This document shows, piece after piece, positions 1 to 9,897 of a stretch of 64,000 bases of DNA. Under the pieces are notes generated by a model that was not told the origin of the DNA, made no database searches, and saw nothing but the letters and a program-made list of their open reading frames with translations. This DNA comes from Forficula auricularia (Eukaryota; Arthropoda; Insecta; Dermaptera; Forficulidae), in NCBI GenBank assembly GCA_024734495.1, contig JALMQS010000128.1:19329244-19393243 (forward strand). Direction: 5' to 3'. A program made the translations under genes and the position numbers. Positions within the stretch are counted from its first letter, which is position 1. Each line of letters opens with the position of its first letter.

Positions 1-99
1 TCCGGCGTAATGTTTTTTTGGCATTGTCAAAGGAGACAGAAAGTAATTATGTTTTGAACTACTTTCATTGACTTTTTGTTGTAAGTAGATTTATGATTA

Positions 100-310
100 T
101 TATTTTTGTTTTGTGTATATTGTTTTTATATTATGAATGACTTGTGAAAATCCCAATACTACTTAATGTTCGTTTTCCCCTCAATTATATAGACCCTGAA
201 GAAGGAGAGAATAAATCTCCGAAACGTCGGTTTAACAAATAAATGTAAAATAATAAAACCTCTATAGTCTTATTTTTTTACAACCACCGTGGACTGCTTT
301 CATCAACATC
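100..310 (+). mobile_element. Penelope-like hammerhead repeat, family A
   Basis: The unit carries the hammerhead motif at 191-233. The sequence after it resembles the outer end of the foldback at 13968-14960: both have GGACTGC, then an ATCAA-type stretch, then CAATT. No coding capacity is visible. I infer a PLE terminal-repeat fragment; the boundaries are approximate. Confidence 0.6.
191..233 (+). ncRNA. minimal hammerhead ribozyme motif (family A)
   Basis: Core CTGAAGA is at 196-202. Stem II is GGAG (204-207) with CTCC (217-220), followed by GAAA at 221-224. ACGT (224-227) would be stem III and is self-complementary, so it needs a partner RNA. Predicted cleavage follows C228 (GUC). Stem I is AGACC (191-195) with GGTTT (229-233), one G-U. 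A203 is an extra unpaired base between core and stem II. This matches the minimal type I hammerheads of Penelope-like elements. Activity is inferred. Confidence 0.8.
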
Positions 311-1169
311 CAATTGCAAAAATAATAATAATTTTTTTTTAATACAATATAAAATATACATTGTACTAGTATACCTAGATGAAAACAATATATTTTCACT
401 TAAAAAATTTCAAAAAAATCAAAGTTTGAAAGCCAGGGGGCAGAGCCAGAGACGTTACAGCCGGGGCCGCAGAGTCCGCAGTGCGGGGCCCCACAAATCT
501 AGGGGTCCCGTGAGACTACCGTGAGTCAGGGACAATTTGTCTAAAAGATCAAAAAAAAATTCTTCATCATATTTTTAATTAAAAATAATTATATACCTAA
601 GTATTTATTATATTTAATATATTATTTGAATGTGTACTGAGGAGGAGGAGGTAATTTAGGGGGAACTATTTTAAATTAATTTTTTTTAATTAAATACTTC
701 TTAAAAAAATATATAGGGGGAACACGAGGATTCTGGCGTGGGTCCTAGGAAAAACTGTTACGCCTCTGTTCAGGGCCCCCCTTGCCCTCCTCTTGGGTCG
801 AGGCCAAACATAAGTAGATACAAAATTTAAATAATTGTCGATTTGATACTCTGCATATTGTCAATACTGAGTCCATTGTATCGTTTTCTACGACCTAGAC
901 ATGTTCAAAGCACTGCCTAATACTTCCAAAATACTTGAGAAATCAAATTCGTTCTGAATTGCCTTTGATAAGGAGAAAATAAGTGAATTTTTAGAATTTT
1001 TCATTATTTTAAGTTCAAGTTATTTTTAATGCCTATAGTGTACAAAAATGACCTGAAAATAGCCCACTTTTTAAGCTCTAGCATTGTCATTTTAAATTAA
1101 AAAACAACACAAATTAAACCTAATTGTGCTTTAAAAATCTTTACCGGGATACGTCACCCTCTTTGATTA
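311..1169. other. gene-free AT-rich DNA with a GC-rich island
   Basis: No ORF or repeat that I recognise. The segment 430-510 and the segment near 770-800 are GC-rich and could be ends of a DNA transposon (TACGCCTCTG at 762-771 resembles hAT ends seen elsewhere in the window), but I could not pair them. Confidence 0.4.
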
Positions 1170-1818
1170 CACTGCTCGACAAAAATTAAACAAAAATTTA
1201 TGCCCTTAAACCTAACAATGGATTCCAGTAGAGTATTTTACGCTGATTATCATACAATTTCCTGATTTTTTACATCACGTCAGAGTTTTGAGATATTATC
1301 GGTCAAAATGACGAAAAAGGCCATTTTGCCCTATTTTTGATTCCCATTAAATATTAAACAGCAATATTTGAAATTAAAATATTTTGTTGAAGTAATAGAA
1401 AACAGCTTCCTCTTTGATTTTCAAATTACCACTTGAACTTAGCTCAGTTAGAACTCGAGTTATAAGTAAAAAACCAAGGCCATATGTTTTTATCCATGTT
1501 TTTTATCCTTTATAATCAAGTAGTTTTAGTTTTTTAGTTATAACTCGAGTTCTAATTGAGCTAAAAACAAGTGATGATTTGAAAATCAAAGAGGAAGCTG
1601 TTTTCTATTACGTGAACAAAATATTTTGATTTCAAATATTGCTGTTTAATATTTAATGAGACACGAAAATAGGTCAAAATGGTTTTTTCGTTGTTTTGAC
1701 CGATAATATCTCAAAACTCTGAGTTGTAAAAAATCGGGATTATGACTGATAATCAGCGTATATAACTCTACTGGAATCCATTGTTAGTTTAAGGGGAAAA
1801 TTTTTTTGTTGATTAGTG
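1170..1818. mobile_element. palindromic MITE, 3-bp TWA target duplication
   Basis: The two halves are inverted copies around about 1500: the TATAACTCGAG and AAATCAAAGAGGAAGCTG blocks recur in reverse. Ends are CACTGCTCGACAAAAA and the complement of CACTAATCAACAAAAA, flanked by TTA. A second copy at 47161-47804 is flanked by TAA. The TWA duplication suggests PIF/Harbinger-type transposition, although the terminal sequence is not typical. Non-coding. Confidence 0.7.
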
Positions 1819-1821
1819 TTA

Positions 1822-2237
1822 TCTTTTTATTTTTGACCCTTCACCAAATTGGACACTCCCCAAAATAATCATTCGATAAAAATTGTTATACCTACGATTT
1901 TTTTATTTGTGAAAAAGTAAAACTTTAAAATTTCACTTTTATATCAGCCAGGCACATTGTAGAGATACAAATAGGGCCCCATTATACTTTTTAAAAGAAC
2001 CAAAGAAATGGATAATCTATTTGGTGTAAGGCAAAACTTCTTTTTTGATAAGTGATTAAAGATAATATCTTGAAGATATATTGATTCAACGGTGATGTTA
2101 AAGATTAATGATAGACGACTGAAGGCAGGGCCGATAATAGTTGGGTGCTAAGCGTATTCCACAACAAATAAATATAAACACCTAATGAAATAACTTATCG
2201 TTGCACCCCTCAATATGGCTGGAAACCCATACATGTT
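1822..2237. other. gene-free AT-rich DNA
   Basis: Nothing recognisable: no long ORF, no tandem array and no clear terminal repeats. Confidence 0.4.
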
Positions 2238-3020
2238 GTCTAATTTCTAGGCGCGAAAATAGAGATTTCCCTGATATTCACTTCGATTCGAATACCCTGA
2301 AAATGTGTGACAGCCTATCCATGTTGGGCGTCTCTGTCGCATCTGACCTGTCTTGGAATGAACACATCTCCTCTGTGGCGAAATCTGCAGCAAGGAAGAT
2401 TGGCTTCTTATTCAGGTCCAAGCGATTTTACAAACCCCCACAACTTCTCACCATCTACAAGGCCCAAATCCGCCCCTGTCTCGAATACGGCTCTCATCTG
2501 TGGAGAGGAGCCTCAAAATATTCTCTTGCTACCCTTGATACAATTCAGAAACGAGCCGTCAGGCTAATTGACGATTCTACCCTCACCGACTCCCTCGACT
2601 CGCTGGCTCATCGAAGAGATGTCTCCGCCCTTTCCCTTTTCTATAGATACTATCACGGCATGTGCTCTGATGAGATAAAATCAATAATTCCCCCCAAAGC
2701 ATGCTTTGCACGCAGCACACGTTTTGCCGACTCCCAACACTCTTTCGCGGTCAAATTAGAAAAGTGCCGGACCACTTCATTCGCGAATTCATATATCCCC
2801 ATGACTTCAAGGAACTGGAACTCTCTCCCAGCCTCTATCTTTCCCAGCACCTATGATCTTCAAACCTTCAAAACCAGGGTGCATAGACACCTACGTCTAC
2901 ACCCTCTCACTTAAACAACTTTCCCTTCTCTTCGGTAATGCAAGGGTCTTTCGAGATCCATAGGGCTACATCTTTACTGGTGCACCCCTTCTTGCATTCG
3001 ATTGCATTAAAAAAAAAAAA
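2238..3020 (+). pseudogene. 5'-truncated jockey-type LINE, RT C-terminal part
   Basis: The open frame from about 2238 to 2914 encodes the C-terminal third of a jockey/CR1-type ORF2, after the catalytic RT domain. Landmarks are SMLGVSVASDLSWNEHI, YKAQIRPCLEYGSHLWRG, RAVRLI and FYRYYHG. It ends in a short 3' UTR and an A tail at 3009-3020. The upstream ATG at 2201 lies in flanking DNA, so the longer ORF start is an accident. It is over 95% alike, by eye, to the copies at 18530 and 51987, which implies recent activity. Catalytic residues are absent, so it is dead on arrival. Confidence 0.85.
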
Positions 3021-3289
3021 TACAATCTTTTTGGTGAAAAAATGGTAAACATCTAGCTCTGGTAATCACAAATAATAGAAAATCTATTTCTTTCCAACGT
3101 TTCCGGTTATATAGAAAAATCATAATGTATTAAATTGAAAGAAAAAGTGAAAACGTTTTCATGTCTCGCAACGCGTTTCCAAAATTTTAATGATTTAGAA
3201 ATTATTTAATTTATTAACTTGTCGTGATTTCATTAGAAATTTAAAATCTGCTATTATCGGAAATTTGAACTATTATAGTAAATTTATTT
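3021..3289. other. gene-free AT-rich DNA
   Basis: Short AT-rich spacer between the LINE tail and the hammerhead foldback. Nothing supported. Confidence 0.4.
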
Positions 3290-3356
3290 GATAATAAGTA
3301 AAAATATATTTTTCTAGGTGGGTTCACAAATAAAACAAATATATGTTTTGAGTTTT

Positions 3357-3400
3357 TAATCTCGATTATATTTCGGGTTATGAGCCCATCATCAGGAGTT
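3357..3400 (-). ncRNA. minimal hammerhead ribozyme motif (family B, left)
   Basis: Minus strand: CTGATGA (3395-3389), one extra T, stem II GGG/CCC with a 7-nt loop, GAAA (3374-3371), then TATAATC. Predicted cleavage follows the C complementary to G3364. Stem I is weak: CTC with GAG. It mirrors the plus-strand motif at 3426-3468 but differs in the stem III segment. Confidence 0.75.
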
Positions 3401-3425
3401 ACAAAAGAAAACTGTTTTCTTTTGT

Positions 3426-3468
3426 AACTCCTGATGATGGGCTCATAACCCGAAATATATATCGAGAT
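3426..3468 (+). ncRNA. minimal hammerhead ribozyme motif (family B, right)
   Basis: CTGATGA 3431-3437, an extra T, stem II GGG/CCC, GAAA 3452-3455. The stem III segment ATATATAT is self-complementary. Cleavage is predicted after C3463 (AUC). Stem I is CTC/GAG plus possible weak pairs. Confidence 0.78.
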
Positions 3469-3538
3469 TAAAAACTCAAAACATATATTTGTTTTATTTG
3501 TGAAACCCACCTAGAAAAATATATTTTTACTTATTATC

Positions 3539-3604
3539 TATTAAAATGTTTCACCTAGAACCGACACCTAATTCTTTAAAGATTGTAAATTTATTTGTCA
3601 AAAA
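3539..3604 (+). repeat. 3' tail of hammerhead family B
   Basis: TTAAAATGTTTCACCTAGAA followed by an ACACC-containing stretch. Close relatives lie at 12618-12655, 15966-16003 (after the PLE reverse transcriptase fragment) and 63282-63325, so this is a shared 3' module. Confidence 0.65.
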
Positions 3605-3723
3605 GAGAAACAAAGAGGTTGTCCTCTGCTTGATGCAAATAAACATATACACAGATATATCATCTTGATATATATGTGTATATGTTTATTTGCATCAAGC
3701 AGATGACAACCTCTTTGTTCTCT
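3605..3723. repeat. palindromic pair of the 'CCTCTGCTTGATGC' repeat
   Basis: Arms of about 50 nt with AGGTTGTCCTCTGCTTGATG on the left and its inverse on the right, around an AT-rich centre near 3663. The same motif recurs at 4580-4610, 34450-34490, 47930-47985, 48715-48750, 57570-57600 and 63365-63395, often next to CTGCTACTCTCGGC (here at 3743). Confidence 0.65.
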
Positions 3724-3868
3724 TTGTGAATCAACAACTCTGCTGCTACTCTCGGCAAAACAAAAACTTTTCAATTATTTGTCAAAGATGATTGTTTTGA
3801 ATGCTTTCATTTTTATCTTTAGTCTTTTATAAATATTACTTAGCTGAGAAGTCCGCCTTCAGAGGTCA

Positions 3869-4432
3869 AATATTGTAATCGTGCATGAAAAAAGTGTTGT
3901 TTTTTTTTTTTTTTGGAAATATCTAAAAAACGGCTGAAACTATTTTGATTAAAAAAATTGGGCGAAAACATGGCATTTTCGGACTACAAAAAATCTCTAT
4001 TAAGTGAACATCGAAAAAATAATATTTTTCGAGATAATAACTGTTTTGTCAAAATGTCTGTTTAGTATGTTAGTAGGTGCGTTACCAAATTTTTGTGGAC
4101 GAGCTAGCTCAAAAACTAGTGAGAATATCAAAACCAAACTTCATACGTAGTTTTGGTGCATTGAGATTAAGAGCGGATTAGATTTTGGTGCATATCGACC
4201 AAAAATTAAAGAGGGGGGGGGGGGGGGCAAAAAAACTATGCCATTTATGCAAACTCAACCAAATTTTGTATACATAATCAGTGGGCCCCCAGAACACTAA
4301 AAATGCAAAAACAAACCGCCGGAAATGAGAAGGGAGGGGGTCAAAAAATGAAAATCTAGGCCCTTGGACCAAACTCAACCAAAAGTGTATGGTAAAGTCA
4401 AGTGGATGGTCACATCATAACGTGTCAATTTA
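3869..4432 (+). repeat. dispersed repeat G with poly-G tracts
   Basis: Begins GTATTGTAATCGTGCATG-like and ends near GTATGGTAAAGTC. A second copy lies at 22093-22905. The inner part holds tandem segments with AAACTCAACCAAATTTTGTA, a CAGTGGGCCC block and a run of about 17 G. No protein is credible: the minus-strand ORF here is a translated repeat. Confidence 0.6.
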
Positions 4433-4663
4433 TTTTATAAAAGATTTGTATTTATTTATATATGTATAAGTTTATTTGTATCAAACAAGAGGACATCCTT
4501 CATTTATTTCCTCTTCGAAGATTAACATTTTAATATATTTTTTGATTTAGGGGAAAATAAATAAATAATATAACGAGAAATCAATGAGGTTGTCCTTTGC
4601 TTGAGGCAAATAAACATATTGTGCATATGTTATATGCCAAATATAAATATGTGTATTATATAG
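4433..4663 (+). other. gene-free AT-rich DNA with a degenerate repeat copy
   Basis: Contains a decayed copy of the GAGGTTGTCCTTTGCTTGA repeat near 4580-4620. Nothing else is supported. Confidence 0.4.
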
Positions 4664-4671
4664 GTATAGGC

Positions 4672-5109
4672 CAGGGGTCGGCAACCTGCGGCCTTTTCGA
4701 TGTCAAGATGCGGCTCTCCAGTTCCATACTCAAATATTAATAATTATATTAATTTATTTTCAAAACAGCAAGTTATGGGCCAGATTTAGCCAAACTTTCA
4801 AAAGGCATGATATAACTATGTATTATTCAATAATTATAGTTATATTATTATTACTAATTTTATTATTCTAGCAGAGTTAGCTAAAATACTTTAATATGTT
4901 TTGTGTAGAAACATTTGTATGTTTTTATATGAATAAATATTATTTTAAATTTAAAGCTATTTATTTTAAATCAAAAATCATATTTATATACCTAATCCTA
5001 ATCAAATACCATAATTTTGAAACAAAAATGTTAGTGGCTCTTTAAAAATTGGGATACTTTGTAAATTGTAACTTTTGGCTCTTCCGTCTCAAAAGGTTGC
5101 CGACCCTTG
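4672..5109. mobile_element. hAT MITE, CAGGGGTCGGCAACC ends
   Basis: Terminal inverted repeats CAGGGGTCGGCAACCTGCGG and the matching AAAGGTTGCCGACCCTTG. The flanking 8-mers GTATAGGC (4664-4671) and GTATAGGT (5110-5117) agree at 7 of 8, the length expected for hAT target duplication. No transposase ORF. Confidence 0.8.
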
Positions 5110-5199
5110 GTATAGGTAGGTATATGTGGAAAATTTATTTCAATGAATTTTCTTAATTTCTATTTTAAGAGCAGATGTTTAGGAAATGATGGTCGAAGA

Positions 5200-5577
5200 A
5201 TTGTAAACTGAGAGGCCACCCTCTTTCTTCTTAAGCCGTGTATTGTCGTCCCTAAGACCTTTTTGTTCATGCTAATAGCAGGTAATAAATTAAAGAATAT
5301 TATGACAAGATGTTTTGACGAACAAGAGCTTCCGTGTAAATAAGTTGGTCTGTTGACAATTCATATGGTCAACCTCCACCACTCATATGTGAAACAAGTA
5401 AATTGCAAGGGACCGACAAGCAGTTGAAAAAGAGAGTTGTTAGTCAAGGGTTGTTGAATTGAGTTACCAAGTATTAATTAATGATGATGTATTAAGATGT
5501 ACGTATACGATTAAACGATCATGTCTTTTAAGATTGATTTAACCACAGTCAAACCCCTTTTTATGTAAATAAATATA
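5200..5577 (+). repeat. decayed copy of the TGTAGG...CCTACA LTR family
   Basis: Aligns loosely with the solo LTR split at 34517-39926: a TTCTTCTTAAGCCGTGTATT-like block, then CCTAAGACCTTTTTGTTCATG, then a TTAATTAATGATGATGTATT-like block. Many differences, so it is an old copy. Boundaries approximate. Confidence 0.5.
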
Positions 5578-5624
5578 CTTTTACTCGAGGGGTGAACCGC
5601 GATCTAATATGCTGTACACCTACT

Positions 5625-5845
5625 TCCACTTGTACTTCCAAATATTTCCAAGTACTTCCAAATATTTCCAAGTAATTCCAAATATTTCCAAGTACTTCCA
5701 AATATTTCCAAGTACTTCTAAATATTTCCAAGCACTTCCAAATATTTCTAAGTGTTTCCAAATATTCCCAAGTACTTTCAAATATTTTCAAGTACTTCCA
5801 AATTTTCCAAGTACTTCCAAATATTTCAAAGTACTTCCAAAGAGG
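5625..5845 (+). repeat. 20-bp minisatellite inside the hAT MITE
   Basis: About 11 copies of a 20-bp unit close to AAGTACTTCCAAATATTTCC with scattered substitutions. Other copies of this MITE have only one or two such segments, so the array is a local expansion. Confidence 0.85.
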
Positions 5846-5872
5846 TGTACACCTACTTCCAATCGCGGATTA

Positions 5873-6411
5873 GGGCTGGAACACACTTGGCGTTTCTTAC
5901 CGATCGGATTTTTTGCCGCTACCGCTCTGGGCGGTAAACATTGTTGCCGACGCCACCATCATCAGTCGATCACAGATCTGACACCGTGCAACAACAACAA
6001 CAATAGTCTATTTCATTGTCAATAAAATTTAGGGAACGCGGTGTTGGTTTATAGTGAAACATTGTTAAAATTAAATTAGGTTGGAGTTGGTGGTGTTTCA
6101 CAAGGAGTGAAACACAATAACCACTATACACCACTCAATTTTCAACTTGAGAGGTCGTCGGTAGACTGGACGCCGAGTGTGTAAACGTGCATTTACTCAT
6201 GTAAACCACCATTTCAGCGGCTAACCGACGAATGTAGTTGTCGGTAAAAAAACCGACGAAAGTAGTGGCAGTGGTCGGCTGCATTGCTGCCGTCGACGTT
6301 AAATAATCGGATCGTTTATTTTACCGCCCAATGTGTAAAGTCGCAATACCATCCTATGCGCCTCTACTGGCATGGCCGCATCGGTAAAAAACGCCAAGTG
6401 TGTTCCAGCCC
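5873..6411. mobile_element. PIF/Harbinger-like MITE, TTA duplication
   Basis: Inverted ends GGGCTGGAACACACTTGGCG and the complementary CGCCAAGTGTGTTCCAGCCC, flanked by TTA (5870-5872, 6412-6414). Inserted in the right end of the hAT MITE. It contains another insertion at about 6030-6130. No transposase. GGG-type ends with TTA suggest PIF/Harbinger. Confidence 0.75.
6030..6130 (-). repeat. stub of hammerhead family C (no ribozyme)
   Basis: Matches the left part of the insertion at 12843-13107: TTTAGGGAACGCGGTGTTGG, then a TATAGTGAAACATTGTTAA block, then GGAGTTGGTGG and CACAAGGAG. The hammerhead itself is missing. Probably a truncated foldback copy. Confidence 0.65.
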
Positions 6412-6994
6412 TTACCCCTCGCTTTTACTTATATACTACGGTGCAAAAAATCGACGCACTAATAAAAACTTTTTTAAATAGCAAATTATTTTTAAAATTT
6501 TTTACAAATAATCATATAATTTATTCTATTAACTCTTAAACTAATATATTCAATAAATATTGTTGATAATTTTTGAATTGTATAAAAAAATAAGTGAAAT
6601 TAAATTAAAAGATACAATTACAAATTTTCATACTTTTTCAATTTCAATTTAATTTAAATAAAATTTTAATAAAAGATCAAATTCCATTTGAAATATCAAT
6701 AAAATGAATAATTTTGAATTAAGCATCATTGATAAAAATATAAAATTTACTAAGTGGATATTTCTGAAGTTCAATCAGTTCAAATTGTCTGCCTAATTAA
6801 TCAAGGGCTAAGTCAATAACAAGTGGCAATTACACTTGCAATAAGCAATAATTTCAATAATGTATGGTTACTTGTAAAATAAACTGCAACGGATCGTTGC
6901 TAAACTTTATCCAAATTCATTTGAAATATTAATATGTTTGTTCCTTTATTATTAATCAGATATCACTTGCAATTTGTAGTTCATATTGACATTA

Positions 6995-7385
6995 ATTCAA
7001 AAATAATTCTCATTTAATAGTTGAGGAACAACCATTCTACATTTGACTTTTGACATTTCGGCTATTATTGTAACCATTGCTGAAGACATGGAGGAATCGA
7101 CTTAAAATCAAAAATAGCCATCGATTCTCATCTAATACTTGAGGAATAACAATTCTACATTAGGTTTTTGACGTTTCGATTATTATTGGTAACCTTTTCT
7201 GAAGGCATGGAGGAATCGACTTAAAATCAAAAATAACGATCGATTCTCATCTAATACTAGAGGAATAACCTTATTGCATTCCATTTTTGATGTTTTGACT
7301 ATCAATGGCAACATCTACTGAAAACGTGGAAGAATAGACTTAAAATCAAAAAGACTAAATTCTTTTATGGCAAACAACTCAAGCT
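6995..7385 (-). repeat. 120-bp satellite, inverted units
   Basis: About three units in minus orientation (ACATGGAGGAATCGACTTAA per unit). They meet the plus array head to head at a CTCAAGCTTGAG palindrome (7379-7390). Confidence 0.85.
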
Positions 7386-8525
7386 TGAGTTGTTTACCAA
7401 AAAAGATTTTAGTCTTTTTGATTTTAAGTCTATTCTTCCACATTTTCAGTATATGTTGCCATTAATAGTCAAAACATCAAAAATGGAATGCAATAAGGTT
7501 ATTCCTCTAGTATTAGATAAGAATCGATCGTTATTTTTGATTTTAAGTCGATTCCTCCATGTCTTCAGCAATGGTTACCAATAATAATCGAAACGTCAAA
7601 AACCTAATGTAGAATTGTTATTCCTCAAGTATTAGATGAGAATCAATCGCTATTTTTGGTTTAAAGTCGATACCTCTATGTCTTCAGAAATGGTGACCAA
7701 TAAAAACCGAAACGTCAAAAATCCAATATAGAATGGTTATTCCTCAAGTATTTGATGAGAATCAATCGCTATTTTTGGTTTAAAGTCGATTCCTCTATGT
7801 CTTCAGAAATGGTGACCAATAAAAACCGAAACGTCAAAAATCCAATATAGAATGGTTATTCCTCAAGTATTTGATGAGAATCAATCGCTATTTTTGGTTT
7901 AAAGTCGATACCTCTATGTCTTCAGCAATGGTTACCAATAAAAACCGAAACGTCAAAAATCCAATATAGAATGGTTATTCCTCAAGTATTTGATGAGAAT
8001 CAATCGCTATTTTTGGTTTAAAGTCGATACCTCTATGTCTTCAGCAATGGTTACCAATAAAAACCGAAACGTCAAAAATCCAATATAGAATGGTTATTCC
8101 TCAAGTATTTGATGAGACTCAATCGCTATTTTTGGTTTAAAGTCGATTCCTCTATGTCTTCAGAAATGGTGACCAATAAAAACCGAAACGTCAAAAATCC
8201 AATATAGAATGGTTATTCATCAAGTACTAGATGAGAATCAATCGCTATTTTTGGCTTAAAGTCAATTCCTCTATGTCTTCAGCAATGGTTACCAATAAAA
8301 ACCGAAACGTCAAAAATCCAATATAGAATGGTTATTCCTCAAGTATTTGATGAGAATCAATCGCTATTTTTGGTTTAAAGTCGATTCCTCTATGTCTTCA
8401 GCAATGGTCACCAATAAAAACCGAAACGTCAAAAATCCAATATAGAATGGTTATTCCTCAAGTACTAGATGAGAATCAATCGCTATTTTTGGTTTAAAGT
8501 CGATTCCTCTATGTCTTCTGCAAAG
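7386..8525 (+). repeat. 120-bp satellite array
   Basis: About nine direct units. Each contains GGTTATTCCTCAAGTA, a TCAATCGCTATTTTTGG-type block, CTATGTCTTCAGCAATGG and CCGAAACGTCAAAAATCC. Later units are nearly identical while the first two are divergent, suggesting expansion from the right side. Short ORFs across it are not genes. Confidence 0.9.
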
Positions 8526-9252
8526 GTAAGGGATAAGAAAACAACGCAGTTGCTATGGTTACTTACAAAATTTCCTCCCAAATTTTTAGCATTTCACAGA
8601 GAGAAGCCTATCCATTCTTACTTAAGCAAGGCTAAATGAGCTATATTAAAACTTTCAAATGAATAAATTTTAAAGAATTTAAAAAATTAAAAAAGTACCA
8701 TCTTACTCTAGAGTAAAGTACTTTAAAATATAATTTTACTAAAAACTTTATTTATCCTTTTTTGTGGTCCCCAAGGTACTTAATTAGGATATTAAATTTC
8801 ATCAAAATTGGTTAAGTCATTTTCAAGATATTTAGAAAAAACTAAAAAGTACTGAAATAAAGTACTAATGTTTGTGGGTCGATATGTACCAAAAACTAAT
8901 CAGCGCTTCATTTTGTTCAAAGAATGCTAGTTTTTCAATTTCATTTCAATCGGTGCAACGGTGTGGAAAAAATCGTGGGCCAAAAAAGCGATAACATACA
9001 TCCATCCATACATACATACATACATCCGCACGCACTAAATGAAAAAATGGCACTTTTTGGCCTCTCGACGAGACCCCATGTAATTTTTGGCAAAACCGTC
9101 ACGTGCTAAAATTCAACCTAATTGAATACTACAATTTGTGACTTTAATTGAGTCCATGGGTTCCGTAGTCTTTACCTGAGGACCCTTTGAAGCCACGCTT
9201 GCCCCGAGAGCGATTGCAATACTTTACCCATGCTTTGCATTGGATAAAGTAA
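8526..9252 (+). repeat. Helentron-like 3' region with CATA microsatellite
   Basis: Non-coding 3' block, repeated at 61455-62172. It has (CATA)n/(CATC)n at 8996-9026, GGGTTCCGTAG near 9158, and a terminal ACTTTA...TAAAGT stem-loop. Typical of the conserved 3' portion of this class. Confidence 0.65.
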
Positions 9253-9381
9253 AAATTAAAAATGATTCACTATTTAATAAAGTTTGTATTGGTGGGTCGA
9301 TTTTTTGCACTTCAATGTATAAATATTTCAAGACCCCTAATGAGCTAAATAAGCGAAACTTTCCCAAATATATAATTTATT

Positions 9382-9432
9382 TGTTTGAGACTATAGTTTT
9401 GAAACTTTGACCTTCATCATCATCAGTCTGTT
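9382..9432 (-). ncRNA. degenerate hammerhead motif (family D)
   Basis: Minus strand: CTGATGA (9426-9420), but the second core element reads AAAA instead of GAAA. It is followed by CTATAGTC as in the intact motifs at 18462 and 19706. Predicted inactive. Confidence 0.6.
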
Positions 9433-9818
9433 AATTATAAATATTTTATCTGTTTTTCCTCATAGATTCAATTATTCGATTGGATATACAAAAATTCGTT
9501 TTGTTGTAATAGCAAGCTAGTCATATAACCAACGATACGATTAAAAATCAGTAAAAGAAAATATTTTAAATTGACTACATAACACTTTTCAATTTCAAGT
9601 TTGTGTCTTATTTAGCTTAAGGTAGTTGTTCCGCTAAATGGGTTTTCTTAGGATTTTTTTTGAAATTTAGACAGATTATTATTTAAATACTTCTGCATCG
9701 ATTGGTGGCAAAACGAAATTTATGTACAATATAGTTCCGGAGATATTAAATTCCAAAGATAGAGTTTTTCAGACTCTTATACATTGCACTATACGGGATA
9801 TCGGAAAGTTTACATACA
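9433..9818. other. gene-free AT-rich DNA (remnant of family D repeat)
   Basis: The stretch 9440-9500 matches, in inverted form, the body of the foldback at 46793-47059 (CTCAT, then a CGATTGGAT-type block). The rest shows nothing recognisable. Confidence 0.45.

Positions 9819-9896
<78 letters not shown>
9819..9896 (+). repeat. (TCTA)n microsatellite
   Basis: About 19 tandem TCTA units, slightly interrupted at the start. The Tyr-Ile-Ser-Leu repeat ORFs across it are artefacts. Confidence 0.95.

Positions 9897-9897
<1 letters not shown>

Larger units (their letters stand above)
3290..3538. mobile_element. head-to-head hammerhead foldback (family B)
   Basis: A near-perfect palindrome centred at about 3414, with arms of about 120 nt. 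Each arm holds one complete hammerhead motif reading outward, then a conserved stretch ending in GTGAAACCCACCTAG. The downstream flank has GTTTCACCTAGAACC at 3548-3562, so GTGAAAC (3500-3506) could pair with GTTTCAC (3548-3554). I infer an inverted dimer of a PLE-related unit. Confidence 0.8.
5586..6421. mobile_element. hAT MITE interrupted by a nested MITE
   Basis: Ends CGAGGGGTGAACCGCGA and the inverse CCCCTCG, with a perfect 8-bp duplication CTTTTACT at 5578-5585 and 6422-6429. Other copies of the family are at 16983, 17826, 34179, 47092 and 56112. Here the interior expanded into a minisatellite (5625-5845) and the right end is split by the element at 5873-6411. The ORFs on both strands are translated repeat and not genes. 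Confidence 0.82.
6881..9252 (+). mobile_element. Helentron/HINE-like element with satellite core
   Basis: Flanking mariner sequence defines the boundaries. Near the 5' end are GCAACGGATCGTTGC and ACTTTATCCAA; near the 3' end is TTGGATAAAGT, a sub-terminal inverted repeat, plus a stem-loop region (GATTGCAATACTTTA...). Between them are inverted and direct arrays of a 120-bp satellite and a CATA microsatellite. This architecture is that of Helentron-associated (DINE-1-like) elements. Other copies: 28204-28413 (partial), 28414-29200 and 60301-62172. No helicase is present. Confidence 0.65.
6436..9318. mobile_element. mariner-type MITE split by a Helentron-like element
   Basis: Left end is CTACGGTGCAAAAAATCGAC after TA. 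The right end is the inverse of CATTGAAGTGCAAAAAATCG, followed by TA. The intact relative at 17641-18312 shows that 6881-9252 is an insertion. No transposase remains. Confidence 0.7.

Noticed and set aside
5950..5985. CATCATCAGTCGATC (minus CTGATGATGG) as a hammerhead
   Set aside because: No GAAA or cleavage triplet at the right distance.
5609..6025. 138-residue ORF with FQIFPSTSKY repeats
   Set aside because: It is the translated 20-bp minisatellite of a hAT MITE, open in more than one frame and strand.
7386..8525. Regular array as a possible CRISPR
   Set aside because: Units are contiguous 120-bp satellites without variable spacers, in a eukaryotic element.
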